In this document: positions 10,323 through 21,511 of the stretch, in pieces
Position numbering within the stretch: position 1 is the stretch's first letter
Layout of the letters: each line of letters begins with the position of its first letter
Source of the DNA: Okapia johnstoni
Taxonomy: Eukaryota; Chordata; Mammalia; Artiodactyla; Giraffidae
Length of the DNA stretch: 64,000 bases
Assembly: GCA_024291935.2 (NCBI GenBank)
Contig: CM044312.1
Location: 46,258,001 to 46,322,000, forward strand
Direction of reading: 5' to 3'
Translations under genes and position numbers: made by a program
Notes under the pieces: generated by a model
What the model was told of the DNA's origin: nothing
Databases searched by the model: none
Seen by the model: the letters and a program-made list of their open reading frames with translations, nothing else

Positions 10323-12344
10323 GAGATTGAGTGTCTTGAAATTGGGGTCAGAGAAAGGAGGGAAACCAATGAATTATGTGAATAAAATTTCTTTAAAACT
10401 TAGAAATTTTAAGATGAACGGTATGAGGAGAAAAGTTTGTGAATAATTTGATCCAAATTACAGAAATAATTTGACCCACAAATATATCAAAGTTTTCAAA
10501 ACTACATGATTTTACCTGATAACCGGGCTCAGTTGGCTGATTGGTTGGCTATTTACAGATGCAAATATTATGACTATGCCAGATGTGTAATTGGACAGCC
10601 ACTGCCAATTAAAGGAGGCAGCAAATTGAAGGGGTCTGGGAGATAATTGATTCTCCAAATTAGTAACCCAATTGGTCAAAATTACAATACCTGTTGAAGT
10701 TGTTTTAAATTATGCTCTAATAGTAATTAGAGGCTTTGCCTCATGTTCTATGAAATATTTTCTCTTTGCCGATGAAGTATTAAGGGACTGGTAATTTAGG
10801 CAAATAAATGATGATTGCCTGATCAAAGTCATTAAATTAATATAAAATGTAATGGTAGTAAATTCTCCAATAAAAGAAAATGGTTTTAATATCTCTATAG
10901 GGAGGTAGCCAAAAACACATTCTGCAAATATTTGGATATATTTTTCATAAGGTCCAGCTGCCCATTCCATTTTGCAGGTTTTCTTGATAGGTTCATAGAC
11001 CCATCTTTTTTCTTTTACTATGGCAATAAGTAATTGTGTCTATTCCATGCCTTTGTCCTACCTAATTGCCACTTTATTGTTCCCGAAGGGCAATCGGACT
11101 AAGACTTAAAAAGCTGAATTTAAAATGACTAATAAGAATTAAAAGAAGGAGCCCAGACATTGCAGAGCCATCACAGCCTGATGCTATTTTCTACATTTAT
11201 ATTTTAAGAATCACGAGAATCACGCATTGTTGAGAGAGTTGAACTGTGCTTTCTCAAGATCTAAGCTTTAAGAACCATCTATTGACTCTCATTTGTGACA
11301 TAGCATATTCTGATGCTCTCAGATACCTCAGATATCTTTGGTTAATCTGTTCCACCTAACACTAACATTTATTTGAAAAATAAAATTACCCTGATGTGCT
11401 GAGCTGTATCCTTAAAGGAAAATGAATCTGAATAAGAAATGATTGCTTTTCCCACATACTGAGAATTCCACTTAATATGCAGCATTTAGATTGTGATAGA
11501 ATTTCTGGTATCTTCTTAATTGTGGCTCCTGGTTGCTTTATAGATGAGGAGACTATGGCTCAGTCTTTGTCTCCTAAAGTAGAAATCTGGAGAGCACTCA
11601 CTTGTTCACTTAAAAAGAAAAATCACTAATTGTAAGACTTAGTTCTGCAGCAATAATCTTTAGCATAGGTGGAGAATTTGGCTGCCATGAACAAAAGTTG
11701 TAGTCAAAATTGTTCCTGGGACTCTTGAATAAATATAACCTAAAATATAACCCTCCACTGCTGTAGAAACAACGTAAAAATTGAACATGATTTTTGGAAT
11801 CTTTTTTGACAAAGCAAGTTTCTCCTGGATCCTGGGTAAGTGGACTGGGAAGGCAGGCGGTTGCACTTTTTGTGTTTAGAACTTACTAAGAGTTAGTGAA
11901 TCTGAACCTTAATCACTGCAATTTCAGTTGGTCTGCCCCAAGTAAAGCACAAAATCATGTTTTAAAGGGGTGAATAGATGCTTTAAAAATGTTTTCAAAA
12001 CAAATGTTCTGAATGTCAGTTTGGTCTCTGGGTTAAATTGCCTCTAAATTATCCAGTTCTAAAATCTCATTTCAAAGCTTCGGGAAACCCTGTCTGGGGC
12101 CTGTCTAGACCTCAGAATTGGCCTGGTTTGTTTTAAGGTTTCAACAAGGCATAGGCCTGCTGGGTTTGCCTAATGCCAGGGGAGAGGCATGTGTGAGACG
12201 TGATACAGATTTCTAAGGTACTGTTGTGGTTTTTTTTTTTCATTATACTCTGTGTGGAAAAATAATTTAAAATGTGATATCATGGTATATTTCTGGAATT
12301 GCATCATTTCTTGGCTTCAGAGCTTCTTAAGTAAGGAAGGGCAG
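10323..12344. other. Repeat-free single-copy sequence
   Basis: No recognisable transposable element and no coding frame. It contains a candidate regulatory segment at about 10500-10980; the rest shows nothing specific. Confidence 0.5.
10500..10980. promoter_or_regulatory. Candidate conserved non-coding element
   Basis: A repeat-free block with a perfect octamer ATGCAAAT (10559-10566), a homeodomain core TAATTAG (10724-10730), several CCAAT/ATTGG boxes and many AATTA/ATTAA motifs. The composition resembles developmental enhancers, but conservation cannot be tested here, so this is a hypothesis. Confidence 0.3.
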
Positions 12345-12530
12345 CGTGGTAGATCACAACCAATGAAGTGGGATCAGAGACCTGGCTTCTAGTCTGACAC
12401 CATCACTAACCCACTAGGACTTTGGAGAAGTCACTTAATCTCTCTGCGCTTCTTTTTTAAAATGAGGGCATTTGGAATATAAGCTCCCTATGGTGTCTGG
12501 TTCTATGCATCTATGATATTACAAGAAGTG
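12345..12530 (-). mobile_element. MIR SINE (antisense)
   Basis: The antisense MIR order is visible: GAGACCTGGCTTCTAGTC, CATCACTAACCCACTAGGAC, GAGAAGTCACTTAATCTCTC, then AAAATGAGGGCATTTGG. Confidence 0.82.
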
Positions 12531-13339
12531 CTGACAGGTTTTCTCAGTTTTATTGTATGCTATATGTTTTTACTGGAAAACAAACCAACAGTTCACCTCT
12601 AATTATATACCAGGCAAATCTAAACCTTAGAATGGACATGGCAGCTGGGCAGTTGTGGGTTAGTAAATATAGGTTTATGAAGATTTGGAAGTCCATGCAG
12701 TTAGGGCACCAAGCCAGTAGGGGTTATGCATCTGTCACAATTGCTGTGAAGAAAGATTCTAACTGAATATATACTTTAAAAATGTAGACAGGCTTTGGCT
12801 GTTTTTTTCAAAAATAAAGATTTGGCGAGAACTAGAAACATTGATCAAGTCAATTAGCTCATACCTTAGCAGTTCTGCTTTGCATGCATTTGACAGAGTG
12901 GAACATTCATAAATAGGTATATTTAAGCCCCCATCAGGGCTGGATTGTGTAATAGTCTGGCACGTGTAACTTGGACATTTCTTTAATTACTGGCTCATGT
13001 AGCACCTGCATTACAAGTTGAGCACTGTGGGTCTGGTGGGTCCAGCTCACACTGAAGGGATGATGGGTGTCACTCACGTCTGTTGCCTGATCCTTTGAAG
13101 TTGGACAAAGTAATTGAGTTAGTCATTGGGGGATGGACCACTGGGCATCCTACAGGGCCCCGTCATTCTGGCCAACAGAGATGTTCCCTCAAACAGCCAA
13201 AGCCATTTACACATGAGTTCCTAGCACTATATGATGCTCCTACTTCTGGTAGCTCCGTCCTAGTGTGGTTCTTGCTGTGTGAGGAAATCTCACTTAGAGA
13301 GAGATGTATTTACTGTCTTTACCTAGGGAAGATATTATT
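12531..13339. other. Unassigned sequence
   Basis: About 0.8 kb with no gene or assignable repeat. Confidence 0.5.
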
Positions 13340-13716
13340 GTTGTCATTCAGTCACTAAGTAGTGTCCGACTCTTTGCAACCCCATGGACTACAGCACGCC
13401 AGGCTCCCTGTCCTCCACTATCTCCCAGATTTTGTTCAGATTCATGTCCTTGAGTTGGTGATGATATCTAACCATCTCATCCTCTGTTGCCTCCTTCTCC
13501 TCCTGCCCTCAGTCTTTCCCAGCATCAAGGTCTTTTCCAGTGAGTCAGCTCTTTGCATCAGGTGGCCAAAGTATTGGGGCGTCAGCTTCAGCATCAGTCC
13601 TTCCAATGAATATTCAGTGTTGATTTCCTTCAGGATTGACTGGTTCGATCCTTGCAGTCCAAGGGACTCTCAAGAGTCTTCTCCAACACCATGATTTGAA
13701 AGCATCAATTCTATGA
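13340..13716 (-). mobile_element. BovB LINE 3' fragment
   Basis: The minus strand holds the last part of the BovB ORF and its 3' end (TTGTTGTCATTCAGTC on the plus strand, i.e. a tail of the ACAACAA type). It matches the other copies in this window along GCATCAAGGTCTTTTCC, TGGCCAAAGTATTGG and CAGCATCAGTCCTTCC. The 5' end is cut inside the FELW region. The sense frame is decayed; the plus-strand open frame 13362-13694 is its antisense shadow. Confidence 0.92.
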
Positions 13717-13904
13717 AGTCTTTTTAGGTAGTTGAGAAAAAACACTCTTCTGTCTCAAATAATAGCTATTGAGTGGGCTAATTGGCTAATTGTTAAACTC
13801 TTTTCTTTAGACCCATTTGGTGATGTGAATTTTCTTAAAACATATCCCTGAACCTCTGTCTCATAAGAAAATTGGCTGTAGAATGAAAAGTGAATGAAGT
13901 CTGT

Positions 13905-14160
13905 GAGAAGTGTTTTACTTTTGTAAGAAATTGAGGCGCAATTCATATAACATAGAACTAACAATTCCAAGGTGTTATATTCAGTGGCATTCAGTGCATT
14001 CACAGTGTTGTATAATCACCACTTTCTCCCTAGTTTTCAAAGCTTTTTCATCATCACTAAAGAGCGCCTCAAACTCATTAAGTGATAACTCCTCATTTCC
14101 TCTTCCCTCATCCCCTGGCAACCACTATTCTACCCTCTGCCTCTTCTGAATGTATTTTAG
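13905..14160 (-). mobile_element. L1M 3' UTR remnant (antisense)
   Basis: CAATTCATATAACATAGAAC, CAGTGGCATTCAGTGCATTC, TGTATAATCACCACTTTC and CCCCTGGCAACCACTATTC occur in the order of the antisense 3' UTR of old mammalian L1. Confidence 0.75.
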
Positions 14161-14302
14161 GTTTTGAGAACTACTTTTTTCCCAAAGTATTCAGCTCCAA
14201 AAGATATGAAGGAAAAGAGTGTGGATCTGAAGAGAGAATGTTCCTTTGACTATTAAATATTTACCTGTCAGTATTTCCAGCTCCCTTCCCCTTGAATTAC
14301 AA

Positions 14303-14612
14303 GGCTTCCCTGATAGCTCAGATAAAGAATCTGACTGCAATGCAGGAGATCCCAGTTCGACTCCTGGATGGGGAAGATCTGTTGGAGAAGGGATAGGTTA
14401 TCCACTCCAGTATTCTTGGGCTTCTCTTGTGGCTCGGCTGGTAAAGATCCACCTGCAATGCGAAAGACCTGGGTTTGATCCCTGCGTTGGAAAGATCCCC
14501 TAAGAAGGGAAAAGCTACCCACTTCAGTATTCTGGCCTGGAGAATTCCATGGACTGTATAGTCCATAGGGTTGCAAAGAGTCAGACACCACTGAGAAACT
14601 TTCACTTTCAGA
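14303..14612 (+). mobile_element. Dimeric Bov-tA SINE
   Basis: Two tRNA-like heads in tandem: GGCTTCCCTGATAGCTC at about 14304 and GGGCTTCTCTTGTGGCTC at about 14417. The second is followed by AGATCCCC, CTGGCCTGGAGAATTCC and the BovB-derived ATGGACTGTATAGTCCAT...GAGTCAGACAC body. It ends in a CTTTCACTTTCA tail, the known layout of dimeric ruminant Bov-tA. Confidence 0.92.
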
Positions 14613-15666
14613 GCACAACAGGCTGCCTACCAGCCAGGAGGGAAGAATGATGTTTATTTAGATTTCCAGAAAAGGCATAAATCAGGCCAAATAAAATGAT
14701 TTGAGTTGGAGTTTGGCCACATTTAAGGGTTAATTCATGGGGATTATGAACAAAGTGAGGAATGTGCTCCCCAGCTGCCACCAAGGTATCAGTGTGATAA
14801 AGGATGGCCTGAGTTTCCTAACCTCTGCAGAAGGATGCCCTTGTGCTCCATCCAACATACTGAATCTGTAAGTGCTGAAGAAAACTGGACTCTCGGCAAA
14901 GGATGTGTAGTCTTTTATTCACTTCCTGAGTGTTTGGTGCTTAAATCTGTAGGAACTTGGAAGTTCAATCTTTTGATCTCACATCTCCCAGGGAAGGGGT
15001 TTGGTTAGCAGGCTCTATGAGGGTGCCATTCTGAAGCTTCTCTAAGTTACTAATTTTTACAGTTGAACTGAAAATATTTCTATACAGGTTCAAAATAAGA
15101 AAAAAAAATCATGGACCAACAAGAGCAGCTATGTGGTCTTGTTTTTTCATTAAGTATTTTATAAACCTGGGAACTCTAGGAATGCTAGGCTGGGAAGAGA
15201 AAGGGAAATGAGGAAAATAGCAAAAAAAATGGAAAAAGGTCTTTTTATCCCTCAGGCATCATTCTTCAGTGAGTAAAAAAGAGTTTCCAAATACCTGCCT
15301 ATGTTCCAGGAATATTTAAGAAATCTTAATAAACCACTCCTATTTCCTTATTCTTCCACAGCCTAGTCATTTTTTCCTCTCTAGATTTAAGCACCAGGTT
15401 GCACGGAATATGGAAATGGATGGGTTTCATCCAAAACCTGCTATTTTTTCAAAGGTGAACTCTTTCGCTACTCACATAAAGTAGCATTGTACAAAAATTT
15501 TTTTTTTAATTTGCAGTCCTTGGTTTTTTAAAAGTAACTTGCCTTCTCCCACTAAAGTTCTGCTCAGGTGATACAATAAATGAAAACATTTATTCATTGT
15601 CATTCAACTTTTAAGATTTGGCAACAGTGAACACTCACTGAAATCTGCTCTATTGCATAGGGCATA
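14613..15666. other. Unassigned sequence
   Basis: About 1 kb without a gene or clear repeat; short A and T runs near 15100 and 15500. Confidence 0.5.
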
Positions 15667-15735
15667 AGGGGCTTCCCTGGTGGCTCAGCAGTAAAGAATC
15701 TGCCTACCAATGCAGGAGGTGCAGTTCGATCTGTT
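15667..15735 (+). mobile_element. tRNA-derived SINE head only
   Basis: GGCTTCCCTGGTGGCTCAGC, AAAGAATCTGCCTACCAATG and CAGTTCGATCTG form the tRNA-like head of a Bov-tA or CHR SINE, but the body and tail are missing. It could be mistaken for a tRNA gene; the trinucleotide pattern and GGTGGCTCAG start identify it as SINE. Confidence 0.8.
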
Positions 15736-17435
15736 TTTGCACAAGGAATGCCACATTTTAATTTGTGTGGCTGGCCTGAAGGAAGGTGTGCAGGGGCAGT
15801 GCTGGGGCTGGAGGGCTATAGCTGGAACTGTAAACCTTTAAAGCTACAGATTTTAAAAAATGACTCTGAGTTCTTCAAAGCTTCCTTCTTTTTTCTCAGT
15901 AATTTCTCTTCATACCAAATAGCATGTTTCTTCTCCAAATCACTTTCCCCGATTCTGTTTCTATGAAATGCGCTCATTTTTCAAGTGAGAACATAAGCTC
16001 CAAGGAGTGGCTTGCACTTGGTGTCTCTTAGGGCTACTACAAGGGCTGAGAACTCATGTCCCTCTTTTCTTTCAGCAGAGTTGATCTGGTTCTTGTGAAC
16101 CTCATATTCAAGTTTATATTATAGGCTGCTAAAAACCTTTCTATAAAAATTATTTTAAAAGAACAATAGCCAACTAAATTAAAAAAAATACATATTGTAA
16201 AAAGGTTAAAAAAAAGTCATTTGGGTAACTTTCTTTTCAAAGGGCTAAAACCACCATCTGATATTATTATAATCTGAGGCACCGTCAGTCATCTCTTGCA
16301 TTTGTTTTCATGTTTGTAACCATGGGAGTTTCTCATCTCAGAGCTATAATACTTTTTATAACTGTAAGTGGAAGCTGTTGCCTAGGTTTGATTTGTCAGT
16401 CTTCTCTTCTGCCATTAATTTATTGCTTGGTTCTACATATTTTACAAAATTCAGCCCTTGAAAAACAAGCCTTGGCAATTCAGCGCCATGTACACTTTAA
16501 CACTTAAGAAATGGCTATGTGTTTCATTTGTATTCTTTATTATTCATTTGACTTACAAAGTATATGGGCATGGAAATTGCCTGTCAGTTTCACTACTGAA
16601 AGCTCCAGCTACTCTTACTTAAGATTAAAGTCGTTCTTTTTATCCTCACTCACTTTCCTCCAAGATAATTCTCTGTGTGGGGGGAAACCTTCAGTAGAGA
16701 AGGATTCTATGTGGACTTCCAACCCTTTAACCTAGATTATAGCAGGATGTTAAGTCAGGAAATGACATATCGGGGCAGGAATCAGTTGTGCTCCCTCCCA
16801 AGTCTATTTTAAAGCACTTTCCATTTTAAATATAGCAATAAAATATCAGCCTCGAAATGTCTGATAAGGATAAAAGCAATAGATCCAAATCCAATCTAAA
16901 TCTGACACTGCCAGGAACAAGAATTCACATTGGTAAGTCAGGACTCATTTATGGGGCCATAAATGGGTGGGCCAGCTATAATTTGGGTATTAAACTTGTA
17001 AAATATATTGATGGTGTGCAAGAGCTAAATAAATAATTTACTACAAGAAAATTGGAAATCTTTACATGGTACTTAATTGACCAGTGGGTCTCCCAGATTC
17101 TTGATGGGTCCTTGCTTTGCATTTGTGTATTTTTCACAGACTAGATTTTTCTTTTCCTCACTTTAGTTTAATTTCCCTCTTCAATGAATGATCACAAGTT
17201 AGTGCATTTCTGAAAACACACACAATTTCCATTTAAAATTCTACCAATCCATTACATGTCTTTGACAATTTCATTTACCTTTTAGGAGGATAAATGTATC
17301 ACACACTTGGACTATTCTGGAATTAGACAAATTTCTTTCTGCACCCCCAAAAAGTTACTTCAATACTGCATCTCAGATTTCTGTTCCATGCACAGAACAG
17401 GAGTGAGGGGTAGGTTTCAGTAAGATGCTTTATAT
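15736..17435. other. Single-copy-like sequence
   Basis: No transposable element or coding frame recognised in 1.7 kb. A candidate regulatory block with a perfect inverted repeat lies at 16840-17060. Confidence 0.5.
16840..17060. promoter_or_regulatory. Candidate regulatory element with perfect inverted repeat
   Basis: CATTTATGG (16946-16954) and CCATAAATG (16957-16965) are exact complements separated by GG. The TTTATGG/CCATAAA cores resemble CDX or posterior-HOX sites. The block is AT-rich, repeat-free, and has further TAAT-type motifs (CTATAATTTGGG, AAATAATTTAC). Function is inferred from motifs only. Confidence 0.3.
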
Positions 17436-17446
17436 AATGTACTGTA
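17436..17446. repeat. Target-site duplication, left copy
   Basis: AATGTACTGTA, repeated exactly at 17776-17786, brackets the CHR SINE. Confidence 0.92.
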
Positions 17447-17775
17447 GGGCTTCCCTGAAACTCAGTGGTAAAGAATCCTCCTTTCAATGCAGGAGACATG
17501 CGTTTGATCCCTGACCTGGGAAGATTCCACATGCAGCTGAGCAACTAACCCTGTGCGCCACAACTATTGAGTCTGTGCTCTAGAGCTGGGGAGCTGAAGC
17601 CACTGAAGCCCTCTCTCCCTAAAGCTGGGCTCCACAACAAGAGAAACCACCACAATGAGAAGCCTGCGCACCAAAACTAGAGAGTACCCCCTGCTCACTG
17701 CAACTAGAGAGAAGCCTGCATAGCAAGGAAGGCCCAACACAGCCATAAATAAGTAAATAAATATTTTTAAAAAAG
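17447..17775 (+). mobile_element. CHR-type SINE, full length
   Basis: tRNA-like head (GGGCTTCCCTGAAACTCAGT, GCGTTTGATCCCTGACC), GGGAAGATTCCACATGC, a GCAACTAACCCTGTGCGCC segment and imperfect repeats of the GAGAAGCCTGCGCACC kind. It ends in an A-rich AATAAGTAAATAAATATTTTTAAAAAA tail, here given in two parts: AATAAGTAAATAAAT then ATTTTTAAAAAA. Perfect 11-bp target duplications bracket it. Confidence 0.93.
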
Positions 17776-17937
17776 AATGTACTGTATTCTTTCGTTTGGT
17801 ATTTTGGGGAAATGCTGAATGAGGGAAAAAAATGACAACTCTGTCACGGTCTCCTACACATCTGTGAGATGCTAAGTACAATTGAGGAAGGGGAAGGAGA
17901 AAAAAATAGGGAAACTCAAACTAAGGTATTGTGAATG

Positions 17938-18062
17938 GCTATCCACTCTAGTATTCTTGCCTGGAGGATTCCATGGACAGAGGAGCCTGGCGAGCTACAG
18001 TCCATGGGGTCACAAAGGGTTGGACATAACTGAGCAACTAACACAACAATAACAACAACAAG
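17938..18062 (+). mobile_element. Bov-tA SINE, 5'-truncated
   Basis: Only the BovB-derived body and tail remain: TATCCACTCTAGTATTCTTG, CCATGGACAGAGGAGCCTGG, GGTCACAAAGGGTTGGACAT and an AACAACAATAACAACAACAA tail. Confidence 0.9.
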
Positions 18063-18180
18063 GAGTTAAAAGAAAGACAAAAGCAGAGGCATGGGGTGAT
18101 GACAAACATGATTCAAGAACTATTTATATATGTGTATCTAAAATGAAAGTGGACACATTATAAACTTACCTATCTTAAGA

Positions 18181-18428
18181 CTAGGGCTTCCCAGGTGGCA
18201 CTAGTGGTAAAACAAAAAACAAAAACAAAACCCACCTGCCAATGCACGAGACATAAAAGATGTGGGTTTGATCTCTGGGTCAGGAAGATTCCCTGGAGGA
18301 GGGCATGGCAACCCACTCCAATATTCTTACCTGGAGAATCCCATGAAGAATCCTGTAGCCTGGTGGGCTACAGTCCATGGGGTCACAAAATGCCAGTCAT
18401 GACTGAAGTGACTTAGCACACACACAGC
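18181..18428 (+). mobile_element. Bov-tA SINE with internal A-rich insertion
   Basis: Full-length element with target duplications ATCTTAAGA at 18172-18180 and 18429-18437. An A/C run (about 18209-18230) interrupts the tRNA-like head between GGTGGCACTAGTGGTAA and CCCACCTGCCAATGC. The body and a (CA)n-like tail are normal. Confidence 0.92.
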
Positions 18429-18560
18429 ATCTTAAGAGTAAGAGCATCGTGTATGTATACAACAATGACATGTTTCAAAGATGTGCAATTTTGCTAAATG
18501 AGAAAACTGAGGTTGGGGAACTTGGGATTTGCACAAAATAATTTGTATAATAAATAATTA

Positions 18561-19104
18561 GGTTGGAAAGATGCTTGCTCCTTGGAAGAAAAGCAATAAC
18601 AAACCTAGACATCGTATTAAAAAGCAGAGACATTACTTTGCCGACAAAGATCCATATAATCGAAGCTATGGTTTTTCCAGTAGTCATGTATGGATGTGAG
18701 AGTTGGACCATAAAGAAAGCTGAGCACTGAAGAATTGATGCTTTTGAACTGTGGTGTTGGAGAAGACTCTTGAGAGTCCCTTGGACTGCAAAGAGATCAA
18801 ACCAATCAATCCTAAAGGAAATCAACCCTGAATACTTATTGGAAGGACTGATGCTGAAGCTGAAGCTCCAATACTTTGGCCACCTGATGCGAAGAGCTGA
18901 ATCCTTAGAAAAGATCCTGATGCTGGGAAAGATTGAAGGCAGGAGGAGAAGGGGACGACAGAGGACAAGATGGTTGGATGGCATCACCGACTCAAGGACA
19001 TGAGTTTGAGCAACTCTGGGAGATGGTGAAGGACAGGGAAGCCTGGCATGCTACAATCCATGGGGTCACAAAGAGTTGGACACGACTGAGTGACTGAACA
19101 ACTG
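18561..19104 (+). mobile_element. BovB LINE 3' fragment
   Basis: C-terminal RT-ORF region and 3' end (GACTGAACAAC tail type). The sense frame has TGA at 18728-18730 where the family has CGA; the longest sense frame is 77 codons (18770-19003). The antisense strand is open for 170 codons (18475-18987). The segments [17 protein letters not shown] and [16 protein letters not shown] show the family. Confidence 0.93.
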
Positions 19105-20934
19105 GTGCCCAATTCCTCCAAACCCCAGATTGGCTCTAGTTCAGAGGGTCATTTTGTGCTTTCAGCTACAAGCAATAGAAAGGCCAAATGAAGCTTAAAC
19201 CATACAGAGTTACATTGGCTTGTATATTGGGAAGGCCAGAGAGGGTGGGCTTCAGGACCGGCTCCATCCAAAGTTCAACTCTATTTCTCTGCAGTCCTTT
19301 CTCCGTGGGACTCTTCTGGGTTCTGACTTTGGCTTCTGGCTGGCTTTCCTCAGGGCTGCACAATGGTGGTCAGTAGCAGTGGGGGCAGCAAGCTCCCTAG
19401 TTCACTTCCAGCAGGCAGAAGGGTCTGATTCCCTCATTGTTCTTTCTTAAAAGCAAGCTAGAACTTCCCTAGAAACTTCCATAAACCCTTTTCCTTTTCC
19501 AGAATTGGAGCACAGGACATTCTCCATCAGTGATGGAACAAGGGCTGTGAGTAGATAGTCAACAGAATTCCTCGGCAGTTAAAGAGATTCTGGTAATCAA
19601 CAGATTTGAGAAAATCTGTGTTTATCATGGTCCAAGGCAGCAAACAGAGGTTATTTTATCTGGTCAGAGGGACTGACCAAATACTACATTCTGTTTTTCA
19701 CTGTCTCTTATGTGTTTCCTTATTTTATTTCCCTGTTATCCCTCATGGTTTCTGCTTGCCCATGTCAAGACCTTGGACTTCTCACTGGCACAATGATTGT
19801 ACACCCTTCTTAGGTAGGAAACCCATTGGTTTGGCAGAAGCATCTACTCCCTCAGAGGCCCAAACTTAATTCTATGGTGAACCTCATTTTAAAAGGGAAA
19901 GCAAACAGGGAAGTTAGTCATATGGAATCCTATACAGTTCTGAGGAAAAGTAGATGAGAGTTCATTGTTTCTCCTGAAGTGGTGTCTGGCAGTCCAAAAT
20001 ACTCCCAAATGTGCTGAAAATTAGTTTATAAGCAATGTGCTTTTCTTCTACCAAATTACTGTCCCAGCCACTATTCCATTCAAGACAGTAGGGCCATATA
20101 GTGAACACAGTTCTATCTATTCTCCCTGAGAATTACCTTATTTAATAGTACATACTATGAAGCTTTTATTTTTTGGTCTGGAAGATTCCTTGGTGTTCCA
20201 GATACGCTGAGCCTTCCTTACAGTGGGCACCTGCCTCTCATCCTGAAAGCTGACAATACTGGTTAGCTATAAAACCAGGCTGGGTCACACACATTGGGAC
20301 CCCATGAAGCAGATCCTGCAATACACGGAACACACACTCGGAGAGCGGTGTTTCAAACAGCACTCATTGGAGATGCTGAGGACAAGAGGGCCAGGTAGAC
20401 AATGATAAGTACTTTGCATGCTTTCCATTGGAGGAGTCACTGAAACAAGGGGAAGTACTTTCTCTACAGGCATCTGGCCCAAGTAGGGAATAAAAAGCAA
20501 AGAACAGAACTCTAAACCCCAAGTGCTATGTTTTTAAATGAGGCTTGAGACTTAGTTACTCATATGTGACTGGCAGGACTGGTGACATAATTTGCAAGGC
20601 CCCATGCAAAATGAAAATGTGGGCTCCTCATTAGAAAATTACTAAGAATTGTAAGACGGTGACATCAGAGCATTGAATCAAGCATGGAGTGTGGTCCCTA
20701 TCTGCCCGTGCATGTCTCAGGCCATGTAGCCAGCTCTGGTGACTATCTTCTTCAAAGTGACAACAAATTCTCTATCACTATTTACTGTATATACTTCTTA
20801 GATCTAAATAGTCATTTTCTTTGAAAGAGCTCAGAATATGGAACACTAAGTTGCTTGGATATTAAGAACTGTTTTAAATAGGGAGAGATTTAAGAGAAGT
20901 AGAGATTGTATCAATAAAATTGTTTTTGCTCTAG
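19105..20934. other. Unassigned sequence with possible old repeats
   Basis: No gene seen. The stretches 19165-19570 and 20565-20735 have the texture of old dispersed mammalian repeats (ACAAGCAATAGAAA; GGCCCCATGCAAAATGAAAA), but I cannot name a family. Confidence 0.35.
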
Positions 20935-21185
20935 AGTCAGTCTTGGTTTGCTAGACTCACTCCTGGTTGAATTTTGCTTTAATCCCTGAACAGCCTCAGG
21001 TGAACCACTTAAGACTCAATGTCTTAGTCTCATTTTATGTAAATTTGGAAGAATTCTAGTAACTACCTTATTGGTCTCCTGTCAGGAGGAAATGCAACAC
21101 TGAAAATAAAGTGCCTAACATAATGCCTGGCTCATAGTAATTGCTCAATAAATACTAGCAGTTGCTATAATAATTATTCTCAGTT
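20935..21185 (-). mobile_element. MIR SINE (antisense)
   Basis: Antisense MIR order: TAGTCTCATTTTATGTAAAT, then AAAGTGCCTAACATAATGCC, TGGCTCATAGTAATTGC and TCAATAAATACTAGCAGTTG. Confidence 0.82.
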
Positions 21186-21371
21186 CCCAAAGAGAAGGGA
21201 TGGTTGAAGACCAAATCCTCCAAAGATGACTTAGGGTTAGCAGGCTCAAGCTATGTTATCTTTCCTGAGTCTAGTTACCACCAGAAAAAAATTTTACGTG
21301 TTAATTTTTTTCCTAATAATATACTTTTTAATTGTAGAATGTTTTAGAAAAAAAAATTTTTAATGACATTT

Positions 21372-21382
21372 ATCCATGGATT
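21372..21382. repeat. Target-site duplication, left copy
   Basis: ATCCATGGATT, repeated exactly at 21512-21522; it contains the 10-bp palindrome ATCCATGGAT. Confidence 0.9.
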
Positions 21383-21511
21383 TGGAGAAAGAAATGGCAA
21401 CACACTCCAGTATTTCTTGCCTGAAAAATCCCATGGACAGAGGTGCCTAGTGGGCTGCAGTCCATGGGGTCACGAAGAGTTGGACATGACTGAGTGACTA
21501 AGCACATGCAC
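21383..21511 (+). mobile_element. Bov-tA SINE, 5'-truncated
   Basis: Starts in the linker (TGGAGAAAGAAATGGCAAC), then CACTCCAGTATTTCTTGCC, CCATGGACAGAGGTGCC, the TGGACATGACTGAGTGAC body end and an AAGCACATGCA tail. Exact 11-bp duplications show the truncated form arose during integration rather than by later deletion. Confidence 0.92.

Noticed and set aside
11210..11230. Short direct repeat GAATCAC
   Set aside because: Two short copies only; expected by chance in AT-rich sequence.
14303..14480. tRNA genes in SINE heads
   Set aside because: The heads are tRNA-like with B-box motifs but belong to Bov-tA SINEs, lack a proper cloverleaf and are followed by BovB-derived sequence.
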